Shown: piece after piece, positions 5,082 to 13,267 of the stretch | Layout of the letters: every line of letters begins with the position of its first letter | Numbering within the stretch: position 1 is the first letter of the stretch | Notes under the pieces: model-generated | What the model was told of the DNA's origin: nothing | Databases searched by the model: none | The model's input: the letters and a program-made list of their open reading frames with translations, nothing else | Position numbers and translations under genes: made by a program | Origin: Alphaproteobacteria bacterium | GTDB lineage: Bacteria; Pseudomonadota; Alphaproteobacteria; Rs-D84 | DNA length: 17,264 nt | Direction of reading: 5' to 3' | Assembly: GCA_017937735.1 (NCBI GenBank) | Contig: JAGBCZ010000034.1 | Location: forward strand, 1 to 17,264

Positions 5082-7439
5082 ATGAAAAATTTTAAACAAC
5101 AATTTATTGATTTGAAAAACAGCACGCCAAAGCATCTGCAATGGCTGTTGCTGGCGGCGGCATTTATTGTTGTGCTGATATTATTAACGCTGATATTCAG
5201 TGGTGATAAAAAATCAGATATATCCCCAGATTCCAAGGTTGCTGCAAAACTGATTATTGACCCAGATATGGTTGATTGGACAAACGTAACTGTGGGACAA
5301 AAACGAACACAGGTAATCAAAATTTCTGCAAATAAACCTGTAAAAATTTTAGACGTTCGTCAACACAAAGAAGTTAACGGTTTTCATATCACGCAAACCT
5401 GCAAACAACAAAAGGCAATTGATAGTAAAATTGGATGCGTTGTAAATGCGACATTTGAACCAACACAGGCATTGGATGTTACACATGTGCCTATCTTTAT
5501 TGATTGGCATGCCGCAGATGAATCACAATCAATGAAGCGTGATGCAAAAATTGTCTTATCATTGGCCGCAATCGCACCGGTTGTTGAAAAAAAACCAGAA
5601 CCTGTTGTCACAAAGAAACCAGAACCTGTGGTTGAAGAACCTGTTATTGAAGACGAAGAAGAAATTATTGATGAACCTGTAAAACCAGTTAAACAGGAAA
5701 TCAAAAAAGAAATTGAATCAATTGCACCTGCGATTGAATTTGAAGACGATGATGAATTTATTGCCGCACCCGAGGCATGTTCTGATTTTGCATTCCCAGG
5801 TTATGATAACACTGGGCGCCAAATCGGTTGGATAAAACCCGAAGGTGGCGCATATAAATTCCATCCTTTTTCAGATACAGAATGCGACAATCCAACAGGA
5901 ATATATAATCCTGACAATGGAATTATCACAGATATTGACAATCCGGGCAAACGTATCGGAACAGATGCAGAACATATCGGATTTGCCGCAATATCGGGTG
6001 GCGTGTTACCAGAATTATCAAATGCGCCTGCTGTCAGACAGGTAAATCGTGCCGTCCAATCAGACACACCAAGCGCCAGCAGCGGCGCAGGCCGTCTGAT
6101 TACAGGCGGTTATGAAAAATTTGACGGGATGGCGGATGCACCTGCCCCAGAAGTCATTTATACCGGCACAGGTCAAGGTACGGTTATATCATCAAAAATA
6201 CAAGACCGTCAATTCTTGTTACGCCAATACAAACCAATTCCAGCGACAATCGTATCGGATGTTCGTGCAGACCCAGAAGCGTTACAAAACAATCATCTGC
6301 CAGTACGTGCAACAGTAGATAGAAATGTTTATTCTGATGATGGCCGTAATGTTATAATACCAACTGGTACCTTGATGTTGGGGTATGTAACAGGGACTTT
6401 ACCAGGACCATATACTTCGATTGGACGTATGGATATAAAATGGTATCAGTTTATACTGCCAAACGGTGTTGAATTTAACTTTAACGGAAACGAACCATTT
6501 TCTGGCGATGCCCAAGGGCGTTCTGGAATACCTGGATATGGCAGTACTGATTATATGGAACAATTCTTTATGCCAATGCTGACAGCAATTGTGCCTGCGG
6601 CGGTTAATTTAATCGCACCAATCAGTGATGCATTTGTAAATCAAATCGATTTGGATAATAACACCGTGGTACAAAGTGGCACAATGCGTTCATCTGAAAT
6701 GGCAAAAAATGAAATCATTACTGCATGGAATCAAGTCGCACAGAAATTATTGGTTGATATGATGGATAATACCGTACCACCATTTACAATTGCAGCGGGG
6801 ACACGTATTACTGTATATTCACCGTCTGACTTAATGGTAACATGTGGCGCCCCTGGATCATCTGATAAAAAATGTGCGATTGCGCCATACGGTTCAGACA
6901 AACGTTATACGCACGCACATGATGCAACACCGAACTATGAAGATGGTTCATGGGTGGGTCAGGCACGTTCGTTCAATTTGGCAGAATATTGTACAGAACC
7001 AGATTCTAAAGGTAAACGAACAGCCAAAGAATCTTGTAAAGAACCGGGCGCATGTGGCGGGTACGATTATCGTACAGTGTTAATGTATTGCGAATCATTG
7101 ACATATTCCACAAAGACCGAAATTAAACAAAAAGCATATCATGAAAGCGAAGTACAAAAGTATCAGGATACGTACGGTACAGACGGTGATAGAACAGATG
7201 AACAACAGGCCGCATACGATGAAATGATTGGTATCACATACGATGATGAAGGCTATGTTGAAAATCCATTTGATAGTTCATCTGATGCCGCCCCAGAAGA
7301 AGCAGTTCTGACATGTATGGACGGTTCGTTGCCAGATGCAAATGGATGTTGCGCCGGTGAAATTTATACAGATATGGGTGAAATGGGATTCAACTGTTGT
7401 CCTGAAACAGGTGGCGACTGTTTCCCACCAATTCTGTAA
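5082..7439 (+). CDS. virB10: VirB10/TrbI-like type IV secretion protein with extra domains
   Basis: VirB10 spans from the inner membrane to the outer-membrane channel and transmits energy state to the channel. Domains: cytoplasmic tail 1-20; membrane helix 21-41; a beta-rich domain of about 110 residues resembling ASH/Ig-type folds (VDWTNVTVGQKRTQVI, then PVKILDV); a Pro/Glu/Lys linker (about 166-225); a YDNTGRQIGWIKPEGG module; then the VirB10 barrel (about 337-587). The barrel contains KPIPATIVSDV, IPTGTLMLGYVTG, the antenna helices (about 488-520) and the closing AAGTRITVYSPSDL. Canonical proteins end near there. This one continues about 200 residues with 12 cysteines, ending in a CC-rich tail. 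Total length 785, against about 380-480 usually. A terminator follows. Confidence 0.87.
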   Translation: MKNFKQQFIDLKNSTPKHLQWLLLAAAFIVVLILLTLIFSGDKKSDISPDSKVAAKLIIDPDMVDWTNVTVGQKRTQVIKISANKPVKILDVRQHKEVNGFHITQTCKQQKAIDSKIGCVVNATFEPTQALDVTHVPIFIDWHAADESQSMKRDAKIVLSLAAIAPVVEKKPEPVVTKKPEPVVEEPVIEDEEEIIDEPVKPVKQEIKKEIESIAPAIEFEDDDEFIAAPEACSDFAFPGYDNTGRQIGWIKPEGGAYKFHPFSDTECDNPTGIYNPDNGIITDIDNPGKRIGTDAEHIGFAAISGGVLPELSNAPAVRQVNRAVQSDTPSASSGAGRLITGGYEKFDGMADAPAPEVIYTGTGQGTVISSKIQDRQFLLRQYKPIPATIVSDVRADPEALQNNHLPVRATVDRNVYSDDGRNVIIPTGTLMLGYVTGTLPGPYTSIGRMDIKWYQFILPNGVEFNFNGNEPFSGDAQGRSGIPGYGSTDYMEQFFMPMLTAIVPAAVNLIAPISDAFVNQIDLDNNTVVQSGTMRSSEMAKNEIITAWNQVAQKLLVDMMDNTVPPFTIAAGTRITVYSPSDLMVTCGAPGSSDKKCAIAPYGSDKRYTHAHDATPNYEDGSWVGQARSFNLAEYCTEPDSKGKRTAKESCKEPGACGGYDYRTVLMYCESLTYSTKTEIKQKAYHESEVQKYQDTYGTDGDRTDEQQAAYDEMIGITYDDEGYVENPFDSSSDAAPEEAVLTCMDGSLPDANGCCAGEIYTDMGEMGFNCCPETGGDCFPPIL

Positions 7440-7457
7440 TCAGAATACAAATCAATT

Positions 7458-7484
7458 TAAACCACCGTTTGGTGGTTTTTTTAT
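7458..7484 (+). terminator. intrinsic terminator of the virB8-virB9-virB10 operon
   Basis: The stem AAACCACC pairs with GGTGGTTT through a tight loop and is followed by a run of T, starting 19 nt after the virB10 stop. It closes the operon, so virB11, virD4 or virB4 are not co-transcribed downstream. Confidence 0.85.
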
Positions 7485-7535
7485 TACAACATAACCAAAG
7501 GAGATAACATATATTTAACCACTATAAACACATAC

Positions 7536-7562
7536 AGTACGCATTATTGCGTACTTTTTTTT
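7536..7562 (+). terminator. second intrinsic terminator
   Basis: The perfect 7-bp stem AGTACGC/GCGTACT with a 6-nt loop is followed by seven T. It lies about 50 nt after the operon terminator, with no gene between them. It could act as a backup terminator or be the relic end of a lost gene. Confidence 0.75.
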
Positions 7563-7591
7563 ACTGTATATCGATATATCAATAAAAAACC

Positions 7592-7643
7592 GATTCGTGA
7601 CACATACCAAAAATACGAAATACGAATCAGTTTTCTGATTCGT
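7592..7643 (+). promoter_or_regulatory. alternative-pairing inverted repeats
   Basis: Three segments can pair in two exclusive ways. GATTCGT (7592) can pair with ACGAATC (7622), or ACGAATCAG (7622-7630) can pair with CTGATTCGT (7635-7643) through a TTTT loop. No T-run follows the second hairpin. An operator for a dimeric regulator or a leader switch are both possible; neither is proven. Confidence 0.4.
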
Positions 7644-7666
7644 GTTTCAACCATAGGTTGTAACAT

Positions 7667-7696
7667 TTTACAAGGAATCTTTTCTTATTGTATATA
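7667..7696 (+). promoter_or_regulatory. sigma-70-type promoter of the 7740-8437 gene pair
   Basis: A -35 TTTACA and a -10 TATATA, spaced 18 nt, lie about 40 nt upstream of the first gene of the pair. Confidence 0.45.
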
Positions 7697-7739
7697 TCAA
7701 TTTATCAACAAATAACAAAAACAAAAAGGAGAAAGAAAA

Positions 7740-8081
7740 ATGACAGCAACAATGACAATAGCGGTATCCGAAAAATTTCAATCAGCAGAACAATTATGGT
7801 TCTGGTTCCTGTATTCTAAATCCGTACGTAATAACTTTTCACGATCGCATCATACACCAACCAAGCGACCATGTGAAATACTGGATGTAGAAACAATGAT
7901 TACAAAATTGTATTTATCTGGGAAATTGTCTGATGAACAACTGACTGTCATGAAAAAATTTGGCGACAAACGCCGCGCACCGCATCAGCATATATGGAAC
8001 GAAAATCGTGCCGCCACACAATGGCGCAACGCAATGACAGTTATTGAATTGGCAGCAAAAAAATCTGGATGGATTGATTAA
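7740..8081 (+). CDS. conserved-looking hypothetical protein, 113 aa
   Basis: The product is 113 residues, with no signal peptide or membrane segment. It is rich in tryptophan and basic residues. Visible blocks are AEQLWFWFLYSKSVRNNF, then RPCEILDVETMITKLYLSGKLSDEQ, then RAATQWRNAMTVIELAAKKSGWI. The pattern (LWFWF, RPCE-x-x-D, L-x-x-x-G-x-L, a final helix) resembles small uncharacterised proteins of Alphaproteobacteria as I recall them, but I cannot name a family. AAGGAG lies 9 nt before the ATG. The next gene begins 14 nt after its stop, so the two form an operon. The arginine-rich, helical character would suit nucleic-acid or protein contact; no function is claimed. Confidence 0.8.
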   Translation: MTATMTIAVSEKFQSAEQLWFWFLYSKSVRNNFSRSHHTPTKRPCEILDVETMITKLYLSGKLSDEQLTVMKKFGDKRRAPHQHIWNENRAATQWRNAMTVIELAAKKSGWID

Positions 8082-8095
8082 CAGGGGATACAGAT

Positions 8096-8437
8096 ATGAT
8101 TATTATTGCTTTTTCTGACAAGACATCCAAAATTTTACCACAATTATTATGCCGTGGTATGAAACACACTGCGCCGATTGGCGTGTATCAAAATGGTCTG
8201 ATTATGCACCAATTTATCAAACCCGGGAAAATAAAAAAAATACAATTAAATATGCGCGATATACGAATATTACAAGATAATGGTTGGCGATTTGTATATG
8301 TTACAGGCGACTTGTCGTATCAGTTTAATGGACACGGCGTAAAAACATGTGTACAGTTATCAAAACAGGCGCTTGGGATAAAGAAACGATACATACAAAC
8401 ACCAAATGCACTGTATAAATATTTATTACGTGATTAG
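8096..8437 (+). CDS. hypothetical protein, 113 aa, possible cysteine-peptidase-like fold
   Basis: The 113-residue product has no membrane segment. It shows a hydrophobic opening strand (MIIIAFSDKTS), CRGMKHTAPIGVY with a histidine, a central GWRFVYV strand, then VKTCVQLSKQALGI and a TPNALYKYL end. A cysteine at the start of a helix, followed by a closing TP-x-x-LY-x-x-L, recalls small papain-like or NlpC-type viral and bacterial proteins. The usual Cys-His order is not clearly present, so this is only a suggestion. AGGGGA lies 7 nt before the ATG. It is paired with the upstream 113-residue gene and ends at a repeat-rich convergent gap before yidC. Confidence 0.78.
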   Translation: MIIIAFSDKTSKILPQLLCRGMKHTAPIGVYQNGLIMHQFIKPGKIKKIQLNMRDIRILQDNGWRFVYVTGDLSYQFNGHGVKTCVQLSKQALGIKKRYIQTPNALYKYLLRD

Positions 8438-8503
8438 TGGGCGAGTGTTAGTGATTAGTGTAAGTGGCGGAATAATTCTACATTTACTTATCATTTACAC
8501 TAA
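8430..8503. repeat. short direct repeats and imperfect hairpin between convergent genes
   Basis: GTGATTAGTG occurs at 8430-8439 (spanning a stop codon) and again at 8451-8460. TTAGTGTAAGTG (8455-8466) pairs with CATTTACACTAA (8492-8503), 11 of 12 positions, around a 25-nt loop. There is no clear T-run on either strand. It may slow polymerase where the plus-strand pair meets yidC. Confidence 0.5.
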
Positions 8504-8516
8504 CCACTTGCACGCT

Positions 8517-10070
8517 TTATTTGCTTTGGTGTTTGATTATTTGCATTTGAATTATTCCAAATAAATTCGACACAGTCCAATACAGTACCAACCCCGCTGG
8601 CATCCATGCAAACATGATTGTAAATAATATCGGCATCCAGCGCATCATCTTTTGTGTCTGGGCAGCAATATCGTTTGTGTTTGTGCTTTTTGTTTGTGGG
8701 GTTTGCAAATACTGTTGCAACCACATGGTTGCACCCATCAATATCGGTAATATAAAGTATGGGTCCATCGCAGACAAATCTGATATCCATAAAAAGTGTG
8801 CATTACGCATCGGAACAGATACCAACAAGGCCTTGTACAATGCAAAGAATATCGGAATCTGAATCAGCATTGGCAGACAACCTGACATTGGTGTTGTCTT
8901 GTGTGTTTGATACAATTTCATCATTTCCATTTGCAGACGCATCTTGTCATTTGCATACAGTTTTTGAATACGCTGTAATTCTGGTTGCATCTTTTGCATT
9001 GCGACCATATTCGTATATGATTTACGTGTTAATGGCCACATTAACAAACGTAATAATATGGTCATGATAATAATTGCCAAACCATAATTCATTACAATAT
9101 GATGTATTCCATTTAATAACCACAACATTGGACGTGCCAAGAACCAAAACCAACCGTAATCTATGGTTTCTGACAAACCTGTGATTTTATGTTCTGCGTT
9201 GTCCAGTACAGACTGTTCACGTGGACCTGCAAATATATTTGTTATTATTTTTGTATTCGCACCACTGGCCACAGGTACCGCACCAGTTGCCGCATCAGAT
9301 ACATATTTATCACCAGATTTCTTGATACGAATTGTTTGATCAGGACTGTCGATTGATGCAACTGTTTCCCAATACTGGTCAGCAAACCCAACAAAACCAT
9401 TTGTTGTTGAATATGCGTATGATTTCTTGTCCAGTTTATGCCATGGCATATCTTCGACATCAGAATTAACATACGCAATCGCACCAGACGTTACACCAGA
9501 TGCTGATTTCATATCATTTTCACGAACAATACGTACATACGGCGATACAGATATATTTTGTTTTGAATTATTCTGTATTGTATCTGTAATTGTTATTACA
9601 TATCCGTCTGTATCAATTGTTCTGGTAAACTGAACACCATCACCATTGCGCCATGTATATGTGTTATCTGCAACACGCCATACAGTGTTCGCAACAGGTG
9701 CATTTGTTCCGCTGGCCAGGATGCCAACCTCGACATAATTGCCGGAACCTGATAACAAGGCTACCTTGTCTGACGCGTCTGATGACACATCAAATTTAGA
9801 TAGTTGAATATCAGATATACGCAGTCCTTGGACAGTTGCGGTAATATCATCTGAACTGATTGTGTTTTGTGGTACAGCAGACAAATCGACAACAACTGTA
9901 TCTTCGTTAACAGACCCAACATCTTGTTTTGGGGCATTGATTGTGCCAACCAACCACCATGCGGTCAAAAATACCAACAACCACCAAAAGAAACCTGACT
10001 TTCTTGTGGTTGCTTTCTGATTGGCGTTCCACTGATTAAACCCAGAATTATTATTCATATACTGAACCAT
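8517..10070 (-). CDS. yidC: membrane protein insertase YidC
   Basis: YidC inserts and folds inner-membrane proteins, alone or with SecYEG. The 517-residue product has the Gram-negative layout: an N-terminal anchor (about residues 26-43, WWLLVFLTAWWLVG), a large periplasmic beta domain to about residue 315, then the conserved five-helix insertase core. The core shows IIIMTILLRLLMWPLTRKSY with its conserved membrane arginine, a charged cytoplasmic hairpin (KMQPELQRIQKLYANDKMR), GCLPMLIQIPIFFALYK, and the closing WMPILFTIMFAWMPAGLVLYWTVSN. GGGTGG lies upstream of the chosen ATG; the ATG four codons on (MNNNSG) is an alternative. lspA ends 2 nt upstream. The usual rnpA-rpmH context is absent here. 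Confidence 0.97.
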   Translation of the reverse strand: MVQYMNNNSGFNQWNANQKATTRKSGFFWWLLVFLTAWWLVGTINAPKQDVGSVNEDTVVVDLSAVPQNTISSDDITATVQGLRISDIQLSKFDVSSDASDKVALLSGSGNYVEVGILASGTNAPVANTVWRVADNTYTWRNGDGVQFTRTIDTDGYVITITDTIQNNSKQNISVSPYVRIVRENDMKSASGVTSGAIAYVNSDVEDMPWHKLDKKSYAYSTTNGFVGFADQYWETVASIDSPDQTIRIKKSGDKYVSDAATGAVPVASGANTKIITNIFAGPREQSVLDNAEHKITGLSETIDYGWFWFLARPMLWLLNGIHHIVMNYGLAIIIMTILLRLLMWPLTRKSYTNMVAMQKMQPELQRIQKLYANDKMRLQMEMMKLYQTHKTTPMSGCLPMLIQIPIFFALYKALLVSVPMRNAHFLWISDLSAMDPYFILPILMGATMWLQQYLQTPQTKSTNTNDIAAQTQKMMRWMPILFTIMFAWMPAGLVLYWTVSNLFGIIQMQIIKHQSK

Positions 10071-10072
10071 GA

Positions 10073-10609
10073 TTATTTACCACCCTTTACTGACATTATA
10101 CATTTACGGCGTGCAATATACCAATTCAACAAGTACAACGCAACACCAACACAAATACAGATATCTGCAACATTAAATGCAGGCCAATGCCATCCACCAA
10201 TGTGAAAATCAAGAAAATCAACAACCGCACCAAAACGCACCCTGTCAATCAGATTGCCAATCGCACCACCCGCAATCAACGCCAATGGTACACGTTCGTA
10301 ACTGTGCGCCTTTTTAAACAAATAATATAAAATTGCACCGATAATTGCACCTGTGGCGACAACCAATACCAACGGCGCAGATTCACCCAGCGCACGAAAC
10401 AACGAAAAAGATGCGCCCGGATTCCATGTAAATACAATGTTAAAGAAATCACATACATGCGCCATCAAATACGGCACAGGAACAATTTCCCACGCAGGAC
10501 CAAACACAGGTACACCACCCGTGATTAAATAAAGTAATATAGACTTGGTCAGCATATCCAAGAAAATTGCGCCGAATATTATTGATAAAATTAAGCCTGT
10601 TTTTTTCAT
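10073..10609 (-). CDS. lspA: lipoprotein signal peptidase (signal peptidase II)
   Basis: LspA cleaves the signal peptide of diacylglyceryl-modified prolipoproteins in the inner membrane. The 178-residue, four-helix protein carries both catalytic aspartates in their motifs: D122 in GNLIDR (118-123) and D149 in FNVADICI. FTWNPGASFS, the family N-P-G-A-x-F motif, is also present. A GGAAAGG site lies 5 nt before the ATG. It is transcribed from its own likely promoter (10626-10654) and continues into yidC after 2 nt, so the two envelope-biogenesis genes form an operon. Confidence 0.97.
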   Translation of the reverse strand: MKKTGLILSIIFGAIFLDMLTKSILLYLITGGVPVFGPAWEIVPVPYLMAHVCDFFNIVFTWNPGASFSLFRALGESAPLVLVVATGAIIGAILYYLFKKAHSYERVPLALIAGGAIGNLIDRVRFGAVVDFLDFHIGGWHWPAFNVADICICVGVALYLLNWYIARRKCIMSVKGGK

Positions 10610-10625
10610 GATAACCTTTCCTGTT

Positions 10626-10654
10626 TATATAGGTTGAAATATAACAATATACAA
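10626..10654 (-). promoter_or_regulatory. candidate promoter of lspA-yidC
   Basis: A -10 TATATA and a weaker -35 TTGTAT, spaced 17 nt, lie just downstream of the antiporter terminator and upstream of lspA. Confidence 0.4.
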
Positions 10655-10668
10655 TATCAAAATCAAAT

Positions 10669-10699
10669 AAAAAGTCCCCATTACAAATGGGGATTTTTT
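10669..10699 (-). terminator. intrinsic terminator after the antiporter gene
   Basis: The stem TCCCCA/TGGGGA with a 7-nt loop is followed on the minus strand by CTTTTTATTT, directly after the TGA of the antiporter gene. It separates that unit from lspA-yidC. Confidence 0.8.
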
Positions 10700-10700
10700 A

Positions 10701-12407
10701 TCAGTCTTGTTTGTCTGAAATCACTGTGGATAATGCGGCATAATCATTATCACGCATGTCATCTAATAAATCTTGGATATCGTTGTCATTTACGCCAATG
10801 TGCGATAATACGCTGTATCCAATAAAGAACGATGATTCAATTGTTTCAGGCATCGCAACATCAACACCTTCGGCAATCAAGATTTTAGAATCTGCCAAAT
10901 TACGGGCACGTGCAAAAATCTTGATGCGTGGCGCAATCGATTTTATCGTCAAGATTGATTTGCGTGCAGTCGTTGCATTATCTAATGCTACAACAACACT
11001 TTTGATTTTACGTGGATGCAATCCAAAATCACGCAATACATCTGTATTGGTCGCATCACCATATACAACATTAAACCCTTGTTCACGCCCCATCATCACA
11101 GCATTTACATCTAAATCAATCGCTATATACGGAATATCCTGGGCATCCAGCATTTGGCAGACAGTTTGACCAACACGACCAAAACCACATACAATCACAT
11201 CCGGTTTAATTTGCGTTTCATCATCAATATTACGCCGTGATTTTTGTGGCAACAATTTTCCTTTGCGTTGTAAATAATCGTGCACGCACAGCAACAGCGG
11301 CGTTATCATAATTGATAAAACAATTATCGCTGTTAAAATTTCTTTGTGTGGGGCGGGGATTGCTTCTATTCCGCTGGCCTTCATTGTCTGCAACATCAGC
11401 AATGCAAATTCACCACCTTGGGCCAAGATTAGCGCAATCATTGTCGCATCTGGAATATTAACACCGCGTACACGTGCAACCATAAATATTGCAAAAAATT
11501 TGATAACAATCAGACCAACTAGGCCACCTAAAACAATATACCAATTACTTAATATCAAATCTAGATTCAGCCCCATACCAAGTGACACAAAAAACAATGC
11601 CAAAAACATTGTCGCATACGGGGAAATTTCCGCTGTAATTTGATGACGGTATATCGTTTCTGACATCAACATACCTGCCAAAAACGCCCCCAATCCAGAT
11701 GGCAATCCCATCAAATCTATCAATACCGCCCATATAACAATATTCAGCATAACAGCCAACAAAAACGCTTCTTTGGATTTCACTTTTGCAACCTGACGCA
11801 ACAGGGGTGTCATTACAAATCGACCAATCACAATAACAGACATAACCAATGCCACAGATATAACCGCAACATCAATTGCCGCAGCACCTAAATTAAATGT
11901 CTTGCCTGTCAGTACTGGCAACATTGCCAACAATGGAATCGCCAGTAAATCTTGGAATAATAATATAGAAAACGTCTGACGTCCCATATCTGTATTTAAC
12001 TGATTCCTGTCTGTTAATAACTGTAAATCAGCAGACGTACTGGACATCGCCAACATCAAGGATATCATTATACAGCCCATTATCGTCCACTGTGTTACAC
12101 CAACCAATAATGGAAACAGCATAACAACAACCATCAAAACCTGGGTTGCACCAAAACCAAATATCGTACGGCGCAAACGCCACAAACGCCGCATGTTAAT
12201 TTCAAGTCCAATATTAAACCACAAAAACAATATGCCCAAGTCACCTAAAAATGACCAAGTTTCATTTAATTCAAACAAATTAAAGACATACGGTCCTGAT
12301 AAAACACCTGTTAATAAAAAAGCAACCAATGCGCCAATCTTGGCAGAACGCAACAGATAAACCAGTACAAATACGATTGCGAAAAATAACAATATTGATA
12401 CAGACAT
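10701..12407 (-). CDS. Kef-type monovalent cation/proton antiporter with RCK (TrkA-N) domain
   Basis: The product is a CPA2-family exchanger of 568 residues. About 12 membrane helices (residues 1-385) form the Na+/H+ exchanger domain, with GLEINMRRLWRL, SSTSADLQLL and LLFQDLLAIPLL typical of KefB/KefC/RosB proteins. A cytoplasmic Rossmann-type RCK domain (from about 402) starts with PDVIVCGFGRVGQTVC, the G-x-G-x-x-G nucleotide site, and includes VYGDATNTDVLRDFGL. It likely exports K+ or Na+ for H+. The gene is single-chain and lacks an adjacent KefF/KefG-type accessory gene. GAGGGGG precedes the ATG. It lies 35 nt after rsmA in the same unit and ends at a terminator. Confidence 0.93.
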   Translation of the reverse strand: MSVSILLFFAIVFVLVYLLRSAKIGALVAFLLTGVLSGPYVFNLFELNETWSFLGDLGILFLWFNIGLEINMRRLWRLRRTIFGFGATQVLMVVVMLFPLLVGVTQWTIMGCIMISLMLAMSSTSADLQLLTDRNQLNTDMGRQTFSILLFQDLLAIPLLAMLPVLTGKTFNLGAAAIDVAVISVALVMSVIVIGRFVMTPLLRQVAKVKSKEAFLLAVMLNIVIWAVLIDLMGLPSGLGAFLAGMLMSETIYRHQITAEISPYATMFLALFFVSLGMGLNLDLILSNWYIVLGGLVGLIVIKFFAIFMVARVRGVNIPDATMIALILAQGGEFALLMLQTMKASGIEAIPAPHKEILTAIIVLSIMITPLLLCVHDYLQRKGKLLPQKSRRNIDDETQIKPDVIVCGFGRVGQTVCQMLDAQDIPYIAIDLDVNAVMMGREQGFNVVYGDATNTDVLRDFGLHPRKIKSVVVALDNATTARKSILTIKSIAPRIKIFARARNLADSKILIAEGVDVAMPETIESSFFIGYSVLSHIGVNDNDIQDLLDDMRDNDYAALSTVISDKQD

Positions 12408-12442
12408 TGTTTAAATCCCCCTCTCCTAAGATTCGAAAATAA

Positions 12443-13267
12443 TTATATCAAATTTTGTGACAATACTGCAAACATTTCTGGCGATAAATTTTCAGCACGT
12501 TCTGTCCCACTTAATCCGAACTGTTCCCAATTAACGTTTGGTATTATTGCACGTATCATCTTGCGCCGTTGCCCAAATAATTTTGCAGTTATTTTTTCAA
12601 TTTTAGATAAATCTGAAATCGCAGATATCTTTGTCTTATTTGGAATAATTTGCACCACAGCAGACTGAACCTTGGGGCGTGGAACAAATGCAGTATTTGG
12701 CACATCAAATAAAATCTGTGCATCCGCAATCAATGATGTCAAGACCGCCAAGCGACCATAATGTTCATCCCCTGGACGTGACGTAATACGCAGTGCGACT
12801 TCTTTTTGAAACATTAACGTCAGTGACTTTATCTGTTCCCCATTTGCAATTTTTTGCAACCAACCAATCAATAATTCTGTACCAACATTATACGGTAAAT
12901 TTGCACAAATCGCATATTCATTAAAACCCAATTCTGAAAAATTTACACGCAGTGCATCATCATAAATAACACTTAATTTACCATTTGAAGCATTGACAAT
13001 TTGTGACAATATTGGGCTTGTAGTTTTATCTTTTTCGATTGCAACAACACGCTGTGCCCCAGCCAATAATATCGCACGTGTTAATCCACCTGGGCCTGGG
13101 CCAACTTCTACCACTGGGGTGGATTCAATATCAGGCACACTGCGTGCGATACGCCCAGTCAAATTTAAATCAAACAAAAAATTCTGCCCAAACTGTTTCT
13201 TGGGCTCTAATCCACAATCACGCATCATACTGGACACAGGTGGCAGGTTTTGAATATTGTCCATCAT
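12443..13267 (-). CDS. rsmA: 16S rRNA (adenine1518-N6/adenine1519-N6) dimethyltransferase RsmA
   Basis: RsmA (KsgA) dimethylates two adjacent adenines in helix 45 of 16S rRNA during 30S maturation. The 274-residue product has KKQFGQNFLFDLNL near the start, SAM motif I EVGPGPGGLT (54-63), the motif II acidic residue in AIEKD (78), and the catalytic NLPYN (123-127). PRPKVQSAVV follows, then a C-terminal helical domain with FGQRRKMIR. The ATG overlaps the recR stop as ATGA, so translation is coupled. A second ATG directly follows the first and could be the true start. Confidence 0.97.
   Translation of the reverse strand: MMDNIQNLPPVSSMMRDCGLEPKKQFGQNFLFDLNLTGRIARSVPDIESTPVVEVGPGPGGLTRAILLAGAQRVVAIEKDKTTSPILSQIVNASNGKLSVIYDDALRVNFSELGFNEYAICANLPYNVGTELLIGWLQKIANGEQIKSLTLMFQKEVALRITSRPGDEHYGRLAVLTSLIADAQILFDVPNTAFVPRPKVQSAVVQIIPNKTKISAISDLSKIEKITAKLFGQRRKMIRAIIPNVNWEQFGLSGTERAENLSPEMFAVLSQNLI

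Larger units (their letters stand above)
7485..7739 (+). other. intergenic regulatory-looking stretch between virB10 and the next gene
   Basis: No convincing gene is seen. The stretch holds AAAGGAGA at 7497, a good ribosome binding site with no start codon after it; a second terminator at 7536; a set of nested inverted repeats at 7592-7643; a small CAACC-ATA-GGTTG hairpin at 7649; a promoter at 7667; and the ribosome binding site of the next gene. Two similar AT-rich strings (TGTATATCGATATATCAA near 7565 and TGTATATATCAATTTATCAA near 7689) flank the inverted repeats. Confidence 0.6.

Noticed and set aside
6518..6534. Match to the hairpin arm GCGTTCTGGAATA inside virB10
   Set aside because: There is no matching second arm and the sequence is ordinary in-frame coding; likely chance.
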